This document shows, one piece after another, positions 25,870 to 37,409 of a DNA stretch of 64,000 nucleotides. A program made the translations under genes and the position numbers. Below the pieces are notes generated by a model. It was given only the letters and a program-made list of their open reading frames with translations. It made no database searches and was not told the origin of the DNA. How positions within the stretch are numbered: the first letter of the stretch is position 1; every line of letters begins with the position of its first letter. The stretch is from Acanthacorydalis orientalis (Eukaryota > Arthropoda > Insecta > Megaloptera > Corydalidae), in assembly GCA_034766995.1 (NCBI GenBank), contig CM068313.1, positions 41,644,996-41,708,995 of the forward strand, read 5' to 3'.

Positions 25870-26005
25870 TCCTCTTTATAATAAAAAAATTTAAATGTTT
25901 CAACATATAAACGAAGTCTGCTCTATTTTCTCTTTAATTTGTTACTAAGTTATCTTACTGTTCTCTTAAAATCTATAATTCTCTACTAATGTTCTCTTAG
26001 AATTC
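25870..26005 (+). repeat. Direct duplicate of 27110-27248 (unit A)
   Basis: tcctctttataataaaaaaa, then ...acgaagtctgctctattttc... and ...ctgttctcttaaaatctata... recur in the same order at 27110-27248 with scattered substitutions. Distance is about 1.24 kb, same orientation. Origin (old TE or local duplication) is unresolved. Confidence 0.85.
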
Positions 26006-26509
26006 AAATAAAATATTTTAAATATCAATTCAATGACAACTTTCTAGCTGTTTGTAAATTTTCAGTACTACATTCTTTTGTGATGGAATATTAATTTTCT
26101 ACGGTTATATACCAGTCATTTTTTATTATTAACATGTAATTAATTTTTCTATTTCTATTTTTAATAAAAATAGCTATTCTAATACAAATATTATATTTTT
26201 TGTATCTCTGGATCAACAATATTTCTATAATATATTTTTTTGTTAATGAAGTTAATTTGAAATAAAAACATCTCACTAACAACACATATGTCCTAATTGT
26301 AATATTTATTTAACAAGTTGGAACGAAACATTTCTTTGAATAAAATGTAAAATTATATATCTCAAACACAGACATACTAATTCAAATTTACTAACACTAT
26401 CACCACTTTTCATTAGGTATAAACATTTACAATTATTTTCCAAACAGGCCATATTGCTTTATAACATACACAGTAACAAAAAAAATCATCTCCCATCCAA
26501 ATTCCTTTG

Positions 26510-26700
26510 AAGTCGTGCTCGTAACAGTCAGTTGAAAAAAAGCGAACAAACTCGAACTGTTTTCCACGTGACGCACATGATTACGTACCGTAAAGTCGAC
26601 GGGCGCACAAAGACACGTGCACACGCGAGACGAAGTCGAGCGCTGCGGCGCGAAGCTCCACACAGATGGTAGAATGTTTTCTAATGTTGTTAATTTATCC
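26510..26700. other. CpG-rich island with two CACGTG E-boxes
   Basis: cacgtgacgcacatgattac (26565 on) and acacgtgcacacgcgagacg (E-box at about 26614) with cgagcgctgcggcgcgaagc. The minus strand has an 89-codon open frame (26433-26702) that ends GWEMIFFVTVYVIKQYGLFG; I do not recognise it and it has no second exon. This could be a promoter/5' exon region or an enhancer. Confidence 0.3.
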
Positions 26701-26881
26701 ACAACTTATAATTAAAGTTTTCATGTTATTAGCATACGTAACGACTAGCTCTCCATACAATTCCGCCATTGCATGTTTATTTATATGGAATTGTTCAGCA
26801 AAACGACATGTACTTTAAACGTACATACATATGTGTTAAATTAAACATAATTTATTATATGCGACAAACATTGCTATATTC

Positions 26882-26883
<2 letters not shown>

Positions 26884-26956
<73 letters not shown>

Positions 26957-26976
26957 GTATGTATGTATGTATATAT
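26884..26976. repeat. (TA)n-(GTAT)n microsatellite
   Basis: About 68 bp of pure TA followed by gtacgtatgtatgtatgtat. Confidence 0.93.
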
Positions 26977-27029
26977 TTCGATTCAAAATTTAAAATATAA
27001 AATACATTTATACTTAAAATCACGAATTA

Positions 27030-27033
<4 letters not shown>

Positions 27034-27106
<73 letters not shown>
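27034..27106. repeat. (CT)n-(AT)n microsatellite
   Basis: About 27 bp of CT followed directly by about 46 bp of AT, next to duplicate unit B. Confidence 0.95.
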
Positions 27107-27109
<3 letters not shown>

Positions 27110-27110
<1 letters not shown>

Positions 27111-27248
27111 TCTCTTTATAATAAAAAAAATTTAAATGTTTTTTAACTTACAAACTAAGTCTGTTCTATTTTCTTTCTAATCTGTTTCTTAGTTATTTTA
27201 CTGTTCTCTTAAAATCTATAATCTATAATTCTCTACTAATATTCTCTA
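27110..27248 (+). repeat. Direct duplicate of 25870-26005 (unit B), interrupted by the MITE
   Basis: Same order of blocks as unit A, with ctataat duplicated once. At its right border the 171-bp MITE begins exactly at TA. It directly follows a (CT)n(AT)n microsatellite. Confidence 0.85.
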
Positions 27249-27304
27249 GGAGTTTTCATACAGTAACATTTTTGTTAAACGAAATTAAATTAACTTTAAA
27301 GAAT

Positions 27305-27353
<49 letters not shown>

Positions 27354-27419
27354 TTTATTATCAATTCTTTAAAGTTAATTTAATTTTGTTCAACAAAAAT
27401 GTTACTGTATGAAAACTCC
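27249..27419. mobile_element. 171-bp MITE with about 64-bp, nearly perfect terminal inverted repeats and (TA)n core
   Basis: The left arm begins ggagttttcatacagtaaca; the reverse complement of the right arm begins the same, and about 64 bp match with roughly three differences. The core is a (TA)n tract. TA flanks both sides. The duplicate sequence at 25870-26005 has the uninterrupted site (ctcttagaattc), supporting a TA target as in Tc1/mariner elements. No transposase sequence links it to a named family. Confidence 0.85.
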
Positions 27420-27724
27420 TAGAATTTTTAATTTGATTTTGTGAGTACCACACAAAAACGCAGTCTATTCTCTAAAATTCCTTTATGATGAGTATTTTAA
27501 ATTCCATTAACTTTACATGTATGTTTTTAGTTTACTTTAAATTACAACTCTTTATACTGTTACCTGCTAGATTGATTAAACTGTTATTTTCTATTAATCA
27601 GGCTGAATTTTTCTAAGCAAAAAACTATTAAATGGATAAAATCTCCTCACATAAGGAAATGTTTGTTTATCGGTATCAAAAGATATAATCTGTTCATGAT
27701 TTAGTGTATTTCAATGGTTTAAAT

Positions 27725-28166
27725 CAGTGCTCTTCAAATTGTGTTCCACAGACCTCTGAGGTGTTGCTTTTGCGCAACCTCCTCAAGCCAAAGTCAAAAT
27801 TTGAAAGAACTTTTTTTTTAAAAAAAAAACCGAAAAGTTAAAAATTTGAAATAGTTAATTAATAATATTTTTTTATTTCTATAAATACCTATTATTACAT
27901 ATAATTATCCAGTGAAACTGTATTATACCTATTATGTAATAAAACTCTATTACGAATACACATCATAATAGAGTTTTACTACGTACAGTTTTAATACACA
28001 TTACAACCCCGCCGAATCAGATGTAAATAATGAAATTTGATCACGTAAGATAGCTGATTTTCAAACACTGTGTGGTACCCATCTTGAGTATTCTGGAGAT
28101 GGTAGGAGTTCCAGAAAAAATATAATCCTAAGGGTTCTGTGAGTCGACGAAATTTGAAGACCACTG
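27725..28166. mobile_element. hAT MITE with perfect 8-bp target duplication
   Basis: cagtgctcttcaaattgtgt at the left and cagtggtcttcaaatttcgt (reverse complement of the right end) form terminal repeats. gtttaaat occurs immediately outside both ends (27717-27724 and 28167-28174), an exact 8-bp duplication. The centre has a 17-bp inverted repeat (gtaataaaactctatta with taatagagttttactac) that could form a hairpin. No protein remains. Confidence 0.88.
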
Positions 28167-28987
28167 GTTTAAATATTCGGATGAAGTTTTTTGTATACGA
28201 ACACAATCCACACAAACGATCGATTCTTCAAAATTGAGTTTGAAATTACCTTATTCAGTAATAACAATGAATACACTAAGTACATCTACAGTAAAATTAT
28301 TCAACTGTATTCTTGAAATTTTCTTGAAATAATTATAAAGTTGTTTTAGTTGCTTATTAAAGTGACTTTTTGCTCGTTGATGCAGAAACCAATTCTCTCT
28401 AGTCAGTCTAATAACTCTTAGAATGGTCTGATACATAAATAAACTAAAAAGTAACTTCAATGAATTACTAAAATATACTTATAAGTACTGTTAGTGCATG
28501 TTACATAATGAAGAAATCATTTACAAGATTAAAGTACTCAAAACTAGAATATATATACAAGTAATATCCCAAACAGATCTAAAATAATGTAAAAATGATT
28601 GCTTTTATACTTATTTTACGAGCATATTATGAATTTCTGCTTTCTTTATAAATTTAGAAGAAAATGTTAGGAAAAAATATATAGAAAAAGAAACATTGAA
28701 TCTTGGGCCAAAAAATAAAAGACTGTCATTAATTAATTCCAAAATATATACTTAGTAAAATTAATTTGAAAATAAATCAGTGGAATTGAATCAAAAAAAT
28801 GTATGTTTGAATATCAACAAATAGCAAAGATAATAAATGATGAACAATTTGAAACCATGAAGGAATAAAACAAAAAATCTTACTAGCAAACATTCAAAGA
28901 TATTATCAAAAAATTATTGAGGAACTAGAAATCATAAATTAATTAAAAGTAATAGCTAATTTTCTAAAAGTCCACAATAATATGTAG

Positions 28988-28991
<4 letters not shown>

Positions 28992-29040
<49 letters not shown>
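28992..29040. repeat. (TA)n microsatellite
   Basis: About 49 bp of TA; shorter tracts at 29709-29738 and 29775-29791. Confidence 0.93.
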
Positions 29041-29048
<8 letters not shown>

Positions 29049-29706
29049 ATTATTTGTTAAATATTTTTTAAATTTGATTTTGATATTTTTATATAAATTT
29101 CGACGCAGGTAATGACAAACACAGAACACGCTTTTAGGAAAACATTTCGACCATAAAAAATAGAAGAGGTAACAAGATTAGTGGGATATAATTATTAATT
29201 GTAAAATCAACTATTGCTACAAATACAGCAAGAAATAAACAGCAGCTGTATTTTAAATGATTTACCTGCAGTGAATATATTTCAAGAAATATTTTTAAAT
29301 ATAAAACTGTGAATTAGTTAATAATCTGCCATGATACACAAAATATAAATATTTAAATTTTTAAATTCAACATAAAAAGTACTATAAATATTACCTGATT
29401 TGAATGGTATGATTGGAAAACAGTATTTATTTATTATCAAGTGTAATTATCATCAATAATATTCGCTTAAAAAATATAAACATATTCTGTGCCTTACCGC
29501 TCAATGATTGTATCGTCATCAAAATATATATAAACAATTAGCAAAATGATAAATAACTAATTATTAATTGTTTTAAGGAAACTTTCTATGCAGCTTGTGG
29601 AGAGAGCAATCTTTTTAATAAAAGTTAATTTATTTCCGTGCTTAAAATATAATTATCACTAAATTTACTTTTTTAAAATTACTAACAAAGATAAAGAAAA
29701 TATTAA

Positions 29707-29744
<38 letters not shown>

Positions 29745-30159
29745 AAGTTTAGTACACCATTGTTAATGAAAAGGTATATATATATATATATAGGAAATTT
29801 TAAATTCATGATTATAATTTATTGCTTTTTAAATGTTCAATCAAATTCAAGTACAAGAAATTCAAATAAATTCACTTATAACACTGAAATCATTCTTTTC
29901 AACAAGTTGAATGAAAATTTGATTGACAAAAGAGCATAATTGGAAATAAAATATTCATATAATATTATTATTTGCATATGCATTTTAATGTATTATTAAT
30001 AGGAAGATTAAAAATACTTTCTTTAGGATTTTTTTGCGATGTTGATATTCTACTAAAAAACACAAATAGTATAAATACATACATACATACACATATATAC
30101 ATATATATATAAATATGTGTGTAAATGTATTCATAGATAAATAGATAGAAATAACAAAT

Positions 30160-30630
30160 AAAATTGATGTTTTCTATATGAGATTTTCTTCATTCCATAT
30201 TCGGCAGTTTTGCATATTAACGTGGCCAGAGAATTCCAAACAAGCCTAATCGCTAAAAATGGCTTTTTCATAAAAGCCGTGTTGTTGTTCCAGTATATAA
30301 TTGACCAACCTTCGATGTAGCGAATGGTCTTCTGGCTTCAATTCTTGTATTAATTGAACCTTATAAACCTTCAGCAATAAATACTTATGCAAAATATTGT
30401 ATTTGTTATGTTTATATTGTCTGTAAAAATTCCAATTACTGTAAATGGCATGGAAGTGACATTCCTGGATCTTCCAATACACTTTCACGAACCAAGAGTC
30501 AATGTTTTCTTCAAAACGAGCACTACGAACACGAAACGGTGTTTTTTTTTATTTTTAACCTATCCAGTGTCTTTAAATTTATTCACTAATCGAAGAAGTT
30601 GATTCAGATGGAAGTTGATACGAGAATGTC
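30160..30630 (-). mobile_element. DUF4817-type transposase fragment
   Basis: On the minus strand I read TPFRVRSARFEENIDS, then YKVQLIQELKPEDHSLHRRL, VNYILEQQ, KAIFSD (normally followed by EAHF), a stop, and then GHVNMQNCRIWNEENL. These are successive blocks of the same transposase family as 39339-40124, from the HTH linker through the first catalytic Asp. The 80-codon open stretch at 30246-30488 is part of it. No terminal repeats were found, so this is an isolated internal piece. Confidence 0.82.
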
Positions 30631-30999
30631 GAGAATAAATATAGAGAAATTTATGAAATTTATTTTTTATGGAAAGACATAGTTTCATAATACAATTGTA
30701 TTATTTCAACGTGTTGTTTTGTTGTATACGAAGCTATAACTAAAAATGACAATATCAAAACTTAACAAATGTCAAAAAAATACAGATGCCAGTTTGACAT
30801 CTATGAAATATAACTTCTTAAAAAATTGCATCCCTATCGGAAAACCCTTCATTAAGTGTAATATATATACAATATATATATATATATATATACAAATCCA
30901 ATTTACCTCAAGAAAAAACGAAATCAGAATTGAAAATGATTACAACTTGTCACTCTAACACGAACATTTCAATATTCAACTGAATTGGATCGAATCGAG

Positions 31000-31240
31000 T
31001 TGACAATGATTAAGAAGGATTATTCCAGAACGATCAACGAACAAACATTGTATGATGCCGCTTGCAACAGGCTAACGTCTCGTTTCTCACACCTTTCTTG
31101 TATACTCACCAAACCATCACATCCACCCGACATACACACCCCATCGAGCATTGGAACGCCGCGATGTAGACAAGCGTCTATTGTTCACGATCACTTGTAC
31201 AAAGGAATACTTTACAAGTGGTAGTAGATTGTATGGCATA
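31000..31240. other. GC-richer unique segment
   Basis: Moderately GC-rich stretch with gatgccgcttgcaacaggct and ggaacgccgcgatgtagaca, open for 79 codons on the plus strand (30985-31224) but without a recognisable domain or splice sites. Nothing more can be said. Confidence 0.25.
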
Positions 31241-32563
31241 GACAAATAACCTGTTCTATTTCGATGACATTGTCTGCTATTAATGAGTTTAAGTTTCGTT
31301 GTGAATTGTGTCGTTTATTTTGCAAACTCGCTGAGAACGTACAATTTATTTGTGATATATTTTTGAATAAAATAAATGTTTACTATTGTAAAATACACAA
31401 CTTAAAGTTTGCACAATTTATTCATAAACACATTTTATAAGGTATAATATTTTTCAACAAAATATTCTTTTTCATTCACAATTTAGCAATTTTTAAGTTT
31501 TATAACGAAACAAAAATGCAAAGTAGTTGCATTAATATCTTTATTTTAGTAGAATACATTATAATCTCTTTAATATAATTTATTTTTCTGCAAAATAAAA
31601 ACGTATCAATAAAATCTTAACATATCATATTAATAGTTAAGTAATTTACTGAGATTTTTCCCAGATCACTGTAGATTAAATGATATATTCTATTTAGATA
31701 TTCCACCACACTTCTAATGGAATTAAAAAATATTTTTTCAAAAAGTATTAATAACTTTAAAATATAACCAATTTTAAATTATTTATTTATTCAAATTAAA
31801 AAATATGAAAATAATGGAAGCATTTTTATAACAACTAATTATTTTATTGTGCATGAAATTTTATCTTTTTAGAACTAAATTATTTTGACATAATCATTTT
31901 GTCAATTTCTTTCTACCAGATTAGTAATTTTTGAATAAATAGAAAAATATATTATATATACATAACAAAATTTTGCTTGTTTCGATACACAAACAAAAAC
32001 AAAATGACTCTTATATTCCTACAATGTATCTTTTTTGCAACTGATCAATTAATAATCAAACAACAATGTCGAACAAGATGAATGATTATTTAAGAGTTGA
32101 AATAAAATGCCACATATGATCATGATTGAGATTCATCATAAATTATAGTTTGTAATTAAAACTAAATTCAATTTGCAAATTAATGAATCTTTAATGACTC
32201 ATTTTAATCACTTTATTTCATTATTTACACTCATTTTGATGAAATTAGCATGTTCAAATCTTCTAAAACTAATAATCATAACTTCGCTGATTTTTTTGTT
32301 GTGCTCTAAATATAATGACACTGCTATCAAATTACCCATAAATAATCACAAAAGAAAATAATTACAATTAGATAAAATAACTGTTAGAAGACTGATACAT
32401 TTTTAAAAATGTTTGAAAAATATATTAATTACAAACAATTAAAGCGCATAATTTTAATATCAAAAAATGATAGAAAAATATGTTAAAATTGTATAAGTTA
32501 AAATTCTTTATTAAATAATTAATTTCATTTTATTGAATTGAAAAAATAAAGGAAAGTAGTATG

Positions 32564-32566
<3 letters not shown>

Positions 32567-32628
<62 letters not shown>
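32567..32628. repeat. (TA)n microsatellite
   Basis: About 62 bp uninterrupted TA. Confidence 0.95.
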
Positions 32629-32630
<2 letters not shown>

Positions 32631-32734
32631 TATTGGACAAATAATCTTTAAAATAAAATTAAAAACGTACTGTTCCTGTATTGAATAAACGAAAATCAAT
32701 TCAAGTTGATATTTATTTTAAACTTCTGAAACTT

Positions 32735-33065
32735 ATCAGACACAACAGGAACTGCATCAAGTTGTAAACTCACGTCAAGTTGAAAATGTACTTGAAAAAG
32801 ATCTGTGCTCACTTCAAGCTCTAATTGAGAGGATGTTTATCTATTGTCGGAGACGTTAAACGGCAAGTGAAGTGCACTACGACGTACGGTGCTCTTTCCA
32901 CGATTGCACGACAACGATGTTAGATATAGCTCATATAGCTACGTGACGTCATTGTTTTTAGTACAACTAACAGTGTTGTGTTGCCAACAAGTTTTTGACT
33001 GATAACAGCGTGTTCCATTTTCCTCCCGGTTTGCACGGAACTTACAAGCACTGTAGGCTGAAACT
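32735..33065. other. GC-richer island with consensus CRE
   Basis: Includes agctacgtgacgtcattg with a full TGACGTCA cAMP-response element at 32944-32951, a tandem tcaagttg motif (about 32758, 32776) and ctacgacgtacggtgctctt. No coding pattern. Candidate intronic or promoter regulatory element. Confidence 0.35.
32944..32951. promoter_or_regulatory. Consensus CRE/ATF palindrome TGACGTCA
   Basis: Exact 8-bp cAMP-response element inside a GC-richer island. A perfect match can occur by chance; its setting in a CpG-bearing island of an AT-rich region raises interest slightly. Confidence 0.3.
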
Positions 33066-33159
33066 TATACTTGGTTTTGTTGTAATTGTATACTTGTACT
33101 GTTTTTCAAAATAAAACAAAAGGAACGTATACTTTATATTCATCATATAAGGTACATCA

Positions 33160-33203
<44 letters not shown>

Positions 33204-33507
33204 GACCATCTACTATTGATCATTTCTAATTAGAAATAAAATAAAATTTTAAATATTCAAAGCATTTATTTATTTCTTAAAAAAATATCTGAAGTCAAAA
33301 TAGAAACTCGTATCGTATTGATTATAAAACCAGTATACGAATAACACGGCTACAAGTCTTCGATAATCTATTGAAGATTTTTTATAGTAATAAATTCAAT
33401 TTTTATAAACTGATTGTTTCGAATGTTGAAAAAGTTTTATAAAAAATAGGATTGATTTATATAACCAGTGAAAAATAAAACGATTAATTTATATTTGAAC
33501 AACAAAT

Positions 33508-33625
33508 TTGTGGTGAGTCGACTAGCGACGATTCGCTCGGTGGTAATTTATCTTTATGGTGAGCTCGTTGTGATGAACAGTGACAGAAAGTCGATCACAA
33601 CGAGAGATCTAATTCCTCTGTCCTA
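33508..33625. other. GC-richer segment with inverted repeat
   Basis: gtggtgagtcgactagcgac and the pair gctcgttgtgatgaac / gatcacaacgagag give an imperfect inverted repeat (ctcgttgtga / tcacaacgag) about 40 bp apart. Function unknown. Confidence 0.3.
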
Positions 33626-33740
33626 ACTAAAATATGAACTTTTATTGTTGTTATAAATTGTATACTTTACAAATTTTATTTTTATTCAGAGTAAAATATT
33701 TTTTTTATTTAGTACGACTAAAAAATCGTTTTTCTTTTTG

Positions 33741-33744
<4 letters not shown>

Positions 33745-33802
<58 letters not shown>
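33745..33802. repeat. (TA)n microsatellite
   Basis: About 58 bp of TA; another at 33167-33201 preceded by tgtgtg. Confidence 0.94.
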
Positions 33803-33805
<3 letters not shown>

Positions 33806-34000
33806 AAATCTCTTTGATAAGAAAATAAAATATGAACAAATATTTTACTTATCATTCCAATAAGTAGTAAAAAAATTGTAACGATCTCTAGCTTCATTAA
33901 ATTATTGAACTAATCATAGCCATAGTTTTTATATAACCCATTACAAACCATAATTTTCTTTTATAATTCTCATATATTAGATTAATATTCAAAAAATTAA

Positions 34001-34016
34001 TCTCTCTCTCTCTCTC

Positions 34017-34061
<45 letters not shown>
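34001..34061. repeat. (CT)n-(TA)n microsatellite next to the LINE tail
   Basis: About 20 bp of CT then about 41 bp of TA, ending at the (GCT)n tail of the LINE fragment. Confidence 0.93.
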
Positions 34062-34063
<2 letters not shown>

Positions 34064-34222
34064 CAACACCAGCAGCAGCAGCAGCCTCTATCAATCCACT
34101 GCTTAATAAATGCCTCTTCCATGATTTTCCATTCTGTATAATTCAATGCCTATCTTTTCCACTGATTTCCAACAAAATTTTTAATTTCTTTATTCCACCT
34201 GTCCATTGGTCTCTTTTTAGTC
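34062..34222 (-). mobile_element. RTE-like LINE 3' end fragment with (GCT)n tail
   Basis: The minus strand reads KKRPMDRWNKEIKNFVGNQW, KR, then EWKIMEEAFIKQWIDRG followed by a tctgctgctgctgctg-like tail. The W-x-x-EI-K and EAFIxQWxDRG blocks are the C-terminus of the same LINE class as 56459-57205. It is bounded on both sides by (TA)n arrays: 34021-34061 after its tail and 34225 onward at the truncated 5' side. Confidence 0.8.
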
Positions 34223-34224
34223 TT

Positions 34225-34225
34225 T

Positions 34226-34278
<53 letters not shown>

Positions 34279-34310
34279 ACATATATGAATATTATATATA
34301 TATATACATA
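34225..34310. repeat. (TA)n array at the truncated side of the LINE fragment
   Basis: Two TA arrays separated by gtatacatatatgaatatt. Confidence 0.9.
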
Positions 34311-36224
34311 TTTTTAGCGCAAATGAGCGAAAACTTACTTGCAAAAATACGATAAAAATATTCAAAAACATAAATAAATTATAAGAAGATTAGCATATTT
34401 TCAGAGATCTACTTATACAATTTTTATTTTTATTATAACATTTTTTTAAGATAGGAACAATTTTTTTTTAAAAAAAAAACAATTAGATCAATATAAGACA
34501 GAGTAGTTTTTTTCTCTAAAGAACTTTAAAAGTTATTAAAGAATTAAATTACATTTACTTCTATTACTTTATAAGAAGTATGTTAAAGATTAAAACTATT
34601 GTATGACATATTATTGATTAAAAAAAGTAAATATAGTCGTCTAGTTTTTTTTATTACAAAACATCTTGTTTTTTGATATCTCCATTACATTCAATCCAGA
34701 CAATACAAATAACAGCATTTTTTCCGAATAACGTTACTTTGTGATATTGAAAATAGTTGTTCAGTCAACAATGTATTAGACAATAATTATCAATTATTAT
34801 TATTTAATTAAAAAAAGTTAATATATTAAATCCCAAAGGAAAAGTAAGATATTTTTTTAATCAATATGAATAAAGCATAGAAACCTATATTCGATTATTC
34901 CATTTTGTGTATTTTTTAGTATTACAATGGTTCATTTTATTTTACAATATTGATATCAAACTTAAAATTTTTCCATATAATTTAACTTTGTAATAATAAG
35001 GTAATATATATATATATATATATATATAAAGTGAATTAGATCAACAATAATTCATGTATCTCAATTCCAATAAACCCATTTATTATAATTCATAAATATT
35101 TGATTTTAAAACTGAAATACTTTATTTATCTATTCAGTAAAATCTTTAAAGATTATCATATTTAAAACTGTATGATTCCATTTATAATAAAATAAAACAA
35201 AAATAAATATTCAATGTATTTATATTATAGTGTAATATTATTGTGAAGTCAAATATAAACTAAACACACAATCTCTCAATACTGAAATAAATAACAATAT
35301 ATTCGAATGAAGAAAGAAAGAACACAGGGAAAATACAATCATGAAAAAAATTCAGCTCGTTTATTACATCCATATTTCTATAATATTTTATTGGAATTTT
35401 CAAACATATATATATTATTTGAATCATTGTTTACATATGGCTTATATTTGTTTTATTTCTTTACTCGATATACTTTTTTTATACATTATGTTTCTTTCTA
35501 ATTTATATACAGATGTTTACTTTATCCGTTAAAGTAAAAAATATGTTATTTAATGTTTATTGTACAATTATTTTAATCAGTCATTAAATTGTACACTTTT
35601 TTAAAACACTTAATGCATAATATAATTGAAAGTAAATATTTTTTTTTACAATTAATATAGAACTATAAGGTTAGAAATTATTATATTCATTCAAAAATAA
35701 TAGGAAAGGTAGTAATTAATTGTGAAATAGAATACAAATTATATCAATCTCTGTACCATAAGCACTAATTGTACAAATAAGATAAGTAGTATTAATTAAT
35801 ATGATATTCAGATATAAATAATTTTAAATAACAACATACATATAAACCTTAATTTATTAATATTGTTTTATCGAAAAAATAAATTAATAATTCACATACG
35901 AGAGTGAAAGTAATTATTTATTTTAAACAGCGTTAATATCTTTTTATAATTTCCAATATAAAATATAAACATTAGATCTTATACAGTACGAATAATTTCT
36001 AATTTAAATAATAAATCTAATATTATTTTCATAGTATTTGTTTTATATTATGAAATAATATTGTACAAACTCAACAGCCCTTGTCCTATTCCATTGATCT
36101 TAATTAAACTCGTAACGTAAATTAATCAATAACACTAAAATAAACAAGTATCGTCTAAGTGTCAGAATAACATTAATAATATCATTTCACATCTATCTGA
36201 TTCTCTACGTAGTCAAACATACAA

Positions 36225-36425
36225 TTCATTGTAATAATCTCGCGCTTCGCTTCCAGATCATAATGCATGAATAATATTATTGTGTGTACTGTTTATATCT
36301 GGGTATACATCAAAAGCAAGTAAGGCGCGCACAATTCTACCACGATGAATCCGGGCAAACTATATAATACAAATATATGTCATTTGTCATACAATTCGAA
36401 GCACGTGAGAAATAGTGTGTGATGT
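36225..36425. other. Moderately GC-rich segment
   Basis: ctcgcgcttcgcttccagat and gtaaggcgcgcacaattcta stand out from the background; tatctgggtatacatc lies between. No protein or repeat identified. Confidence 0.2.
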
Positions 36426-37409
36426 GAAATGTTGAAAAATACCTATTATATATATATATATATAATATTTAATTTTAGATTACAAAAATAAAATCCAGAC
36501 GAGCAGTTCTTTATATCAGACAACAAACGATTTAAAATTTAAATCAAGGGTACTTAACCTAAAGTTTACCATGTGCCTCTCTTAGAACAAAAATATTTTT
36601 TTTACATCATATTGTGAATTCATATAATTGAATAAATTTTCAAAAATTAGAACAATTTTTAAAGTATCATACCTATTTTTTTAATAAACCGTGTAAATAT
36701 TACATATTTTTATATTGTTTTAATACTTCTTTGTTCAAATATGCAAATATAATTGTAGAGTTTTCTCCTGTAAGCTTAAATCGCACTACTAAATATAAAA
36801 CGATAATATTCCTCAAATATCACGCGTTTCATATGTAGACATAAGATAATTATTGACTTGAATAAGGAAAGAGTAGTTATATTCACTGAAATGCTGTTTT
36901 ATTTCAAATAAAATGTTTATAAATTATAATAGCAGTCTATTCTATTTTTTGCAATATTTGAAAATTCGTACAGCAAATCTTATAAGTAAATATCATCATA
37001 ATAATAATTTGTTTAATAAATATCATAATTAAACAATTTATACTGTCATAAAATTGCAAATTCCACTAATATTTTCATTATTCTATAACAATAAAAGTAA
37101 CAAGTCCTGCGTTATATAATAAGCACTATATATGATTTCAAAATAAAAAGAAATATATTAGTTTGTATTCTCAATATAAACTTATATTGAAAAATAAAAT
37201 TTATTTTGACCTAGAAAGTTTCTGAATTGAAACAATCAAATTCGACTATGGCCTAATGAACATATTGGAAAGATAAAACGATTTTGTTATTTTTTATCAG
37301 ATACAATTTTCATATTTTTCAAAAACAATGCAAACTTCTATTTAAGATTTTCCTTTATGTTTATTAACAGATTTCTACATCACAATGACCTATAGCATTT
37401 CCTTATTAA

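Noticed and set aside
28251..28460. Minus-strand frame with a basic amphipathic stretch
   Set aside because: No family, no splice sites; just outside the hAT MITE and probably chance.
34450..34485. T9-A9 run considered as a terminator or processed-pseudogene tail
   Set aside because: Simple homopolymer juxtaposition in AT-rich DNA; no coding or RNA gene beside it (the same pattern recurs at 27812 and 7394).
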